From Bryobacteraceae bacterium (lineage in GTDB: Bacteria > Acidobacteriota > Terriglobia > Bryobacterales > Bryobacteraceae), in the NCBI GenBank assembly GCA_014379815.1, contig JACMLA010000081.1:1-10194 (forward strand): a DNA stretch of 10,194 nt, read 5' to 3'. Made by a program: the position numbers and the translations under genes. Of this stretch, positions 4,985 through 10,194 are shown piece after piece. The notes beneath the pieces were generated by a model. That model saw only the letters and a program-made list of their open reading frames with translations. It was not told where the DNA came from and searched no databases. How positions within the stretch are numbered: position 1 is the stretch's first letter; every line of letters begins with the position of its first letter.

Positions 4985-7735
4985 TCAGACACACTGGTTT
5001 AGAATCTCCCGGATTTCATTCAATACCTGCTCGTTGCTCAGAGAACCCTTCGACAGTACCTTCTCCACGTTGCCGCTCAACCTCCGGCGATCGTCCGCTG
5101 TGATATCTTTGGCCGTCAGCACCACCACCGGAATGTCACGGAACTGTGGCTCCCGGCGAAGTTCCAGCGTAAACTCAAACCCGTCCATCATCGGCATCAT
5201 CAGGTCCAGAAGGATCAGCGACGGTTTCTCTTCCCTAACGCGCTCCAGCCCCTCAAGACCATTCGACGCATCACTCACCAGCCAGCCTTCCTTAGAGAAA
5301 ATACTGCAGGCAAGCTGCCTTGAGCTGTCGTCATCCTCCACCACCAGAACCCGGCAAGGTGGAGTCGCGCACCGGAATTTCGACAGGATCATCGTCATCT
5401 TGTCGCGCGTCACTGGCTTCACAACAAAGTCCGCTGCACCGAGCGCGAAGCCGAGACTTCGGTCACCCATCATGGTGACCATCACCACCGGGATGCAATT
5501 GAGTTCCGGATCTGCCTTCAAGGTCTGTAACACGGCCCAGCCATCCATTCCCGGCATAATCACGTCCAGCGTGATCACATTAGGCTTCAATTCCCGGGCA
5601 AGCCGCAGTCCTTGTTCTCCTGAGGACGCGAGCACTGTTCGGTAACCCTCTTTCAGAAGATATCGGTTCATCAGGTCGCGGGCGGTGGCGTCGTCGTCAA
5701 CGACCAGAACCAGACCTTTGCCGCGAGCCTCGCCTAGCGCCGGCAGAACGGTTGCAGGCAGACCCGCCGCGTCCCCCGCCTGCAGCAAAACACGAGGCAA
5801 CCGAATCCCAAACGCCGACCCTTCGCCTAAGGTGCTGTCTACGAATATGTCTCCACCCAGCATCTCGCAGAAACGCTTGGTAATCGCGAGTCCCAGACCA
5901 GTTCCACCAGCCTTCACAGAGCTTCCGTGCAGTTGGGAAAAGGGCTCAAACAAGTTGCTGATCTTGGCCGGATCAATCCCTATTCCCGTATCGGCGACGC
6001 GTAGCACAACAAAGTCTCCTTCGCTGAATGCCCCGACAGTCACCGTGCCGTTCTGGGTGAATTTACTTGCATTCGAGAGCAGGTTGAACAAGGTCTGCCG
6101 CACCTTGGTCAAGTCCGTAAACATCCTGCCGGCATCGGGAGCAATCTCGAGCTTCAGTTCATTCCCGTTCTTGCGGATCAGCGGTTCCACGGTGGCCGCG
6201 ACTTCACGGACTGTCTCGGCGAGGTCGAATTCTTCCGCAAAGACATCCATCTTCCCGGCTTCAATCTTTGACAAATCGAGAATGTCGCTGATCAGCGCAA
6301 GCAGATGTTTCCCAGCGCTGTGGATCTTACCGAGATCCGGGGCGAGTTGCGGCACCCCCAGGTCCTCAATCTCTTCCTGAAGCATTTCGCTATAGCCGAT
6401 GATGGCGTTCAGAGGTGTCCTGAGTTCATGGCTCATGCTCGCAAGAAAATGGCTCTTCGCCTGGCTTGCCTCTTCCGCAGTTTGTCGCGCTGCCGCAAGT
6501 TCGCCCTCCACTCTCTTGCGGTCGTCAATTTCCGTGCAAGTACCAAACCAGCGAACTATGTTTCCATGCCGGTCCTTAACAGGAAGAGCTTGCCCCAGGA
6601 ACCAGTGATAGACTCCGTCGGTTCGCTTCAACCGATACTCAATCTCGTACGATTCCCCAGTCTCCAGAGAATGCTTCCAACGCGCAATCGACCTGTCAGT
6701 ATCGTCAGGATGCAGCAGGTCGCTCCAGCCCCAGCCCTGTGTCTGGTTCACCGTTAGTCCGGTGTACTCGGTCCACCTCCTGTTGAAGTAATCGTGATAT
6801 CCGTCCGGACGCGTGGTCCACACCATCACAGGAATGAAGTTGTTGATCATCTCAAAGCGTTCCTGCGAATCCAGCAGCGCCACTTCAATCTGCTTCTGCT
6901 GAGTAATCTCGCGGAAGTAGACAGTCAGTCCGGTTTCGGTCGGATAGACCTTACAGCTGAACCAGCGGTTCCACGGATCGAACAACGTCGTAAACTCTTC
7001 CACGCTTCGATCCAACATCGCTTTTCTGTATAAGGCCTCCATCTCTGTACCAATAAGTTCCGGATACGCCTCCCAAAGCCTGGTGTGGAGCAACTCGAGA
7101 CGGGTTCTTCCCAGGATTTCCTCTGCGGAATGGTTCAGGTAAGTAAACCGAAAATCGAAGTCGAGCCCGTAAAATCCCTCGGCCATGGACTCGAGAATCC
7201 GCGCTGCTTCGCTCTCCGCAGCCACGGCTCTGGCGTGAGTCTCCACTTGTTTGTGGAGCGCCTCCCGCAACTCCTGCTCAGCCCGTTTCTGATTCTCCAC
7301 ATCGATAACAATTCCCTGAAATCTTGTCACCGCGCCGGACTCATCGATGTACGCTTTGCCTTTGAAGCGCAGCCAGTGAATGGATTCGTCCGACCAGATT
7401 ACCCGGCTGTACGCGTCATAGGCCTCAGTGCTGCGCAACGCGGTTTGAACCGCCTGATCCACGCGCTCCCTGTCTTCGGGATGCAGTCTCTGAAGGAAAA
7501 CATCGTAGTCAATCTGGGCGTCCGGGGCAAAACCGAATAGGGCTTTGCAGCGCGAGGACCACGTTAGCTCACCGCTATGCAGATCCCAGGCCCACGTCCC
7601 AACTTCAGCCGCTTCGATGGTGTCTCTATACCAGATCTCACCCTTGCGAAGGTCCGCAATTTCGGCTTCCAGTGCGGCAACCCGCGACGCGAGCACAGCT
7701 TCGGATTCCACAGACATCCCTCGTTCAGAACTCAT
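4985..7735 (-). CDS. Hybrid histidine kinase: PAS-PAS-PAS-HisKA-HATPase-REC-REC
   Basis: A 916-residue protein without membrane helices, probably cytoplasmic. A short coiled coil (about 10-33) precedes three PAS domains (about 36-150, 178-285 and 290-408); the first and third are of the PAS_3 type, with HPED/HPDD and WFGTCTEIDDRK-like endings. HisKA carries His436 (MSHELRTPLNAIIGYSEML). The HATPase shows Asn551/Asn555, ADTGIGI (581-587) and GTGLGL (611-616). Receiver 1 has Asp680-682, Asp724 and Lys773; receiver 2 has Glu800-Asp802, Asp844, Thr874 and Lys896 (SKG instead of the usual KP). No LOV cysteine motif is seen, so the PAS ligand is unknown. The ATG at 7735 is taken as start; a second ATG at 7717 is possible and neither has a good ribosome site. 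The gene lies 35 bases after the kinase-like gene on the same strand, probably one transcript. Two receivers suggest a phosphorelay that may use the nearby stand-alone receiver or the other kinase (inference). Confidence 0.93.
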   Translation of the reverse strand: MSSERGMSVESEAVLASRVAALEAEIADLRKGEIWYRDTIEAAEVGTWAWDLHSGELTWSSRCKALFGFAPDAQIDYDVFLQRLHPEDRERVDQAVQTALRSTEAYDAYSRVIWSDESIHWLRFKGKAYIDESGAVTRFQGIVIDVENQKRAEQELREALHKQVETHARAVAAESEAARILESMAEGFYGLDFDFRFTYLNHSAEEILGRTRLELLHTRLWEAYPELIGTEMEALYRKAMLDRSVEEFTTLFDPWNRWFSCKVYPTETGLTVYFREITQQKQIEVALLDSQERFEMINNFIPVMVWTTRPDGYHDYFNRRWTEYTGLTVNQTQGWGWSDLLHPDDTDRSIARWKHSLETGESYEIEYRLKRTDGVYHWFLGQALPVKDRHGNIVRWFGTCTEIDDRKRVEGELAAARQTAEEASQAKSHFLASMSHELRTPLNAIIGYSEMLQEEIEDLGVPQLAPDLGKIHSAGKHLLALISDILDLSKIEAGKMDVFAEEFDLAETVREVAATVEPLIRKNGNELKLEIAPDAGRMFTDLTKVRQTLFNLLSNASKFTQNGTVTVGAFSEGDFVVLRVADTGIGIDPAKISNLFEPFSQLHGSSVKAGGTGLGLAITKRFCEMLGGDIFVDSTLGEGSAFGIRLPRVLLQAGDAAGLPATVLPALGEARGKGLVLVVDDDATARDLMNRYLLKEGYRTVLASSGEQGLRLARELKPNVITLDVIMPGMDGWAVLQTLKADPELNCIPVVMVTMMGDRSLGFALGAADFVVKPVTRDKMTMILSKFRCATPPCRVLVVEDDDSSRQLACSIFSKEGWLVSDASNGLEGLERVREEKPSLILLDLMMPMMDGFEFTLELRREPQFRDIPVVVLTAKDITADDRRRLSGNVEKVLSKGSLSNEQVLNEIREILNQCV

Positions 7736-7770
7736 GACTTTGCACTGTGGATTGTTTCCGGGCTGAGAAG

Positions 7771-8661
7771 TTACTTGTCCAGCGCTGCGACCTTGCGCAA
7801 AGACCCAAGCCTCTCGGCGAACGCAGGGACAAAACAGGCAGCTTCCTCCGCAGTGGCACCAGATTTCTCGAATCTGTCGCGGATTGCCGAATCTGTCAGA
7901 AAGCTCAGCCGGTCGCTAAGCCATTTCGCATCACTCACTCGAACGCCATTCGTGACTTGGCCCGCAAGCTTTCCATCGTGTCTAAAGTAGATGAAACCAT
8001 CCTCAATACCATCGATCCACACTGGGGTCTGCTTACGATAGCCTTCGCAGGACCACTGTGACTTCCGCTCCGGTACACCCATCGTCTGCCCCCAGTCGGT
8101 GACGGCGTACACTTCCCGGCCGCCGTCCTGAATGACGGCCTGATTGTCCGGCTTTACGTCCCAGCTGGCAAGCAACATGATCAGAAGCTTAAGGCCTGCG
8201 AGCTCCCTTGTGCCCTTCAAATCCGCAGTGTCTAAAGACCACTTCTTGCCTGCAACGGCAGAGAACTCCCTCGTAAACCGGGCATTCTCAAACGCACCGG
8301 TCTCCGGCGCAATCGCTTTGGCTGCACGCTTCAACGCACCCGGGGAGATACCCCGAATCGTGCCGCTCCGCACAAAATACGCCACCGGGGCGAAATATCC
8401 CGCACTCCGGACCACATTCGAGGAGAATGTCTCAGGTTTTGTTTCTGGCCCGAACTTTACGAACCACTTCGCTCCATTCGCATCGGTCACAACCACCTTG
8501 GGCGACGTGCCACCGGACTCTTCCTCGACAAACTGAAAAGGAGCTTTGGGTGCGCTCCCGCTCTCCGATGCACCTGGTTCCCGCAGAAGAGTCGCGCCAA
8601 AACCCACTCCGGTGATCGACGCCAGCAATAAACCCCAAACACTGAAACGAAATCGCAACAT
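7771..8661 (-). CDS. Exported protein with protein-kinase-like motifs, function unknown
   Basis: A 296-residue protein. Residues 1-26 (MLRFRFSVWGLLLASITGVG...) form a signal peptide or anchor: positive start, then a hydrophobic stretch. The rest resembles a group of uncharacterised acidobacterial proteins (from memory, not searched). Visible motifs recall a kinase fold: WFVKFG with Lys69 like the beta-3 lysine, Glu77 shortly after as a helix-C candidate, WDVKPDN (167-173) like the catalytic loop DxKPxN, and VTDWG (187-191) like DFG, 21 residues after the catalytic-type Asp. HipA and Fam20/CotH-type kinases use related arrangements. Whether it phosphorylates anything is unproven, and ATP would be lacking outside the cytoplasm. 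The ATG at 8661 is preferred over a GTG at 8685 because the signal peptide then starts at residue 1 and GGAAGAG lies upstream. It lies between a small membrane protein gene and the large kinase gene, all on the same strand. Confidence 0.8.
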   Translation of the reverse strand: MLRFRFSVWGLLLASITGVGFGATLLREPGASESGSAPKAPFQFVEEESGGTSPKVVVTDANGAKWFVKFGPETKPETFSSNVVRSAGYFAPVAYFVRSGTIRGISPGALKRAAKAIAPETGAFENARFTREFSAVAGKKWSLDTADLKGTRELAGLKLLIMLLASWDVKPDNQAVIQDGGREVYAVTDWGQTMGVPERKSQWSCEGYRKQTPVWIDGIEDGFIYFRHDGKLAGQVTNGVRVSDAKWLSDRLSFLTDSAIRDRFEKSGATAEEAACFVPAFAERLGSLRKVAALDK

Positions 8662-8700
8662 AACAGGTGGACTCTCTTCCAACACCCACAGTTACAAGCT

Positions 8701-8865
8701 CTACGACCGGGGCTTTTTTTCCTCTGCTTCAGGAGATGCAGACGTCGATTTCTTGTTCTGCTGCGTCAGCTTTTCCACCCATCGCTCAGGCGGATTCATC
8801 ATCAGAGTTACGATCGCGAGGAACAGAAAAAGGATCAGTCCAACCACGATTTCCACAAGTCCCAT
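8701..8865 (-). CDS. Small single-helix membrane protein (54 aa), unknown function
   Basis: An ATG at 8865 opens a 54-codon frame ending in TAG. Residues 4-23 (VEIVVGLILFLFLAIVTLMM) are an uninterrupted hydrophobic helix, followed by [16 protein letters not shown] and a charged Ser/Glu/Lys tail. This is the layout of a small inner-membrane protein with a cytoplasmic or periplasmic tail. No family is recognised. The helix-then-charged-tail pattern and the open frame filling almost the whole gap between two genes argue for a real gene; the ribosome site is weak. Residues 30-37, VEKLTQQN, also occur in Hfq (residues 10-17), encoded in the opposite direction 0.2 kb away. It would be the first gene of a - strand run with the kinase-like and hybrid kinase genes, 39 bases before the next start. 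Confidence 0.6.
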   Translation of the reverse strand: MGLVEIVVGLILFLFLAIVTLMMNPPERWVEKLTQQNKKSTSASPEAEEKKPRS

Positions 8866-8996
8866 GACTTATTGTGACGCCATACTGTGACCTGTGCGCG
8901 AATGCACGCTCTGTTAGAATTCAACTAGAAGCGAGATAGTTCAGCATGACAGAACGGCGACAAGGAGCCGAGGTGGAAAAGCTCACACAACAAAAC
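8755..8996. repeat. Imperfect 24-bp inverted repeat within the small ORF and hfq
   Basis: The arms are 8755-8778 and 8973-8996, inverted, with 20 of 24 bases matching. Read on their own coding strands both arms encode VEKLTQQN. The four mismatches all fall in third codon positions and are synonymous (Leu, Thr, Gln, Gln). The arms are 194 bases apart, so they are not a terminator. Confidence 0.75.
8912..8920 (+). promoter_or_regulatory. Possible extended -10 promoter of hfq
   Basis: TGTTAGAAT combines a TGn element with a five-of-six match to TATAAT, about 25 bases before the hfq start. No good -35 box is found at the usual distance. The 80-base region between the divergent small ORF and hfq (8866-8945) also holds two direct copies of TGTGAC (8873-8878 and 8886-8891), of unknown meaning. 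Confidence 0.35.
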
Positions 8997-9278
8997 ATAC
9001 AGGAAGCTTTTCTCAATAATGCCCGCAAAGACAAGACGTTCCTGACTATCTACCTGATGAGCGGAGTAAAACTGTCAGGGCGCATCAAAAGCTTCGACAA
9101 GTACTCTGTCATCCTTGAAGCCAGCAATCAGGAGCAGCTGATCTTTAAACACGCTATTTCCACGGTTGTGATCTCCCGGGCGTCCCATGGACCCGTCAGT
9201 CACGGCGTTTCCTCTATCCCTGGACCTCCCCCGCTGCCCACCGTCCCTGCCCCTGTCGACAGCGGACATCAGGAGTAA
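8946..9278 (+). CDS. hfq: RNA chaperone Hfq
   Basis: A 110-residue Sm-like protein that forms hexameric rings and pairs small RNAs with mRNAs. The N-terminal helix [14 protein letters not shown] (16-29) matches E. coli QSLQDPFLNALRRE, with Gln19 at the place of Gln8 and a basic rim of Arg27-Lys28. Sm1 follows ([19 protein letters not shown], 35-53), with Tyr36 and Lys42 at distal-face positions. Sm2 reads [10 protein letters not shown] (66-75); the proximal-face Lys-His is kept and Phe replaces the usual Tyr. The tail is rich in Pro, Ser and Gly (residues 80-110, with SIPGPPPLP) and unrelated in sequence to the E. coli tail. The N-terminus has about ten extra residues before the fold, including VEKLTQQN. 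hflX follows after five bases, the same order as in E. coli. Confidence 0.96.
   Translation: MTERRQGAEVEKLTQQNIQEAFLNNARKDKTFLTIYLMSGVKLSGRIKSFDKYSVILEASNQEQLIFKHAISTVVISRASHGPVSHGVSSIPGPPPLPTVPAPVDSGHQE
9271..9275 (+). promoter_or_regulatory. Shine-Dalgarno site of hflX inside the hfq stop region
   Basis: AGGAG ends directly before the hfq TAA and stands eight bases before a TTG at 9284. It supports TTG as the hflX start and indicates that hfq and hflX are translated from one message. Confidence 0.7.
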
Positions 9279-9283
9279 GCGAT

Positions 9284-10194
9284 TTGCCCGCGGAAAACCG
9301 CGAACGCGCCATCATCGCGGGAGTAGAGCTGAAAGGCCGCCCGCAACGTCGTCCTGGAGTCAACTCGGAAACGCAGAACTACACCAGCGAGGAATCCCTG
9401 GAGGAGCTCCGAAGTCTGACCGAAAGCGCCGGTGCCCAGGTCGTCGACACCGTGTTCCAGTCGCGTGAGTCCGCCGAGTCGGCCACCCTCATCGGTTCAG
9501 GAAAACTGGACGAGCTGAAACAGCGCGTCGAAGCCACAAACTGCGATGTAGTCATCTTTGACCGCGACTTGTCCCCAACGCAGTTGCGCAATCTCGACCG
9601 CGATATTCCTTGCCGGGTCATTGATCGCACGCAGTTGATCCTCGACATCTTTGCCAGACGTGCCCGCACCCGGGAAGGTCAGATGCAGGTGGAGCTCGCT
9701 CAGCTAACGTACCTCCTGCCGCGGCTCGCCGGAAGCAGGACAGACCTATCCCGGTTGGGCGGAGGCATCGGCACCCGTGGTCCCGGCGAAACGCAGCTGG
9801 AAACAGATCGACGGCGCATCTCCCTGCGCATCAAAAAAATTGAAGATGACCTCGAGTCCGTCAGGGTTGGACGCTCAGTACAACGACGCCAGCGTCAGGC
9901 AGTCCCACTCGCAACAGTTAGTCTCGTTGGCTATACCAATGCCGGCAAGTCGACACTGTTTAACCGTCTAACCGGATCCGAAGTTCTCGCCGATGCGAAG
10001 ATGTTCGCAACACTCGATCCCACCGTCCGCCAATTCCTGCTGGCTTCCAACCGCCGCGTCCTGTTGAGTGACACCGTAGGCTTCATCCGGAGTCTCCCCA
10101 CAACCCTCGTCAACGCTTTTCGCGCAACGCTGGAAGAGGTAACCGAAGCCTCTCTTTTGCTGCATGTGGTGGACCTGTCCGCTCCCCAGGCGCC
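9284..10194 (+). CDS. hflX: Ribosome-associated GTPase HflX, 5' part
   Basis: An open frame of 303 codons from the TTG at 9284 runs off the window end; HflX is usually about 400-450 residues, so the C-terminal part is missing. HflX binds the 50S subunit and splits stalled or stressed ribosomes with ATP/GTP-linked activity. The N-terminal HflX domain shows the typical [10 protein letters not shown] (69-78), [13 protein letters not shown] (92-104), [13 protein letters not shown] (115-127) and the long helical linker with [13 protein letters not shown] (165-177). The G domain has the P-loop GYTNAGKST (216-224), Thr243 in FATLD as the G2 threonine, and DTVGF (263-267) as G3; NKxD would lie beyond the window. 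The start is set by the AGGAG site at 9271; no upstream ATG in this frame fits. It is the second gene of an hfq-hflX operon. Confidence 0.95.
   Translation, partial: MPAENRERAIIAGVELKGRPQRRPGVNSETQNYTSEESLEELRSLTESAGAQVVDTVFQSRESAESATLIGSGKLDELKQRVEATNCDVVIFDRDLSPTQLRNLDRDIPCRVIDRTQLILDIFARRARTREGQMQVELAQLTYLLPRLAGSRTDLSRLGGGIGTRGPGETQLETDRRRISLRIKKIEDDLESVRVGRSVQRRQRQAVPLATVSLVGYTNAGKSTLFNRLTGSEVLADAKMFATLDPTVRQFLLASNRRVLLSDTVGFIRSLPTTLVNAFRATLEEVTEASLLLHVVDLSAPQA

Noticed and set aside
5034..6380. Two long + strand frames (203 and 231 aa) opposite the 916-aa kinase gene
   Set aside because: They are antisense shadows of a fully recognisable kinase; their residues are Ser/Arg-rich with no domain, and they break where the kinase continues.
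6500..7630. LOV-type flavin or haem-binding PAS domain in the large kinase
   Set aside because: No NCRFLQ-like cysteine motif or clear haem-ligand context is visible in any of the three PAS domains.
8711..8720. GGC followed by seven T as a rho-independent terminator
   Set aside because: No stem-forming inverted repeat precedes the T run, and on the - strand it encodes the Lys-Lys-Pro tail of the small ORF.

Overview
The window is a stretch of chromosome from a Gram-negative bacterium, most likely an acidobacterium (Acidobacteriota). This is an inference. It rests on a lipid A acyltransferase tail, an hfq-hflX pair, dense hybrid histidine kinases, frequent TTG/GTG starts, and a secreted protein resembling uncharacterised proteins I associate with that phylum. 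No rRNA, tRNA, CRISPR array, transposase or phage gene is visible.

Left part (1-2495, + strand): the last 43 codons of an LpxL/HtrB-type lipid A acyltransferase, with an in-frame 45-bp tandem duplication, then an ACS-family MFS transporter and a LacD-type class I aldolase. The last two look like a small carbohydrate uptake and cleavage operon.

Middle part (2413-7735): a signalling island. A short BLUF blue-light receptor (- strand) has its 3' end inside the aldolase gene and its 5' end facing a divergent pair: a single-domain CheY-like regulator and a hybrid kinase joined by a TGATG junction. The hybrid kinase starts with two degenerate DHp-like hairpins, then a receiver domain, then a complete kinase core. 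A second, 916-aa kinase (three PAS, DHp, ATPase, two receivers) converges on it with five bases between the stop codons. No protein here has a DNA-binding output domain, so this looks like a light-linked phosphorelay acting through protein contacts or through targets elsewhere.

Upstream of the large kinase on the - strand are an exported protein with protein-kinase-like motifs (DVKPDN ... DWG) and an unlisted 54-aa single-helix membrane protein. Right part (8866-10194, + strand): hfq with a proline-rich tail, followed after five bases by hflX, which runs off the window. The 54-aa protein and Hfq share the octapeptide VEKLTQQN, encoded on opposite strands with only synonymous differences. This is the oddest single signal in the window.
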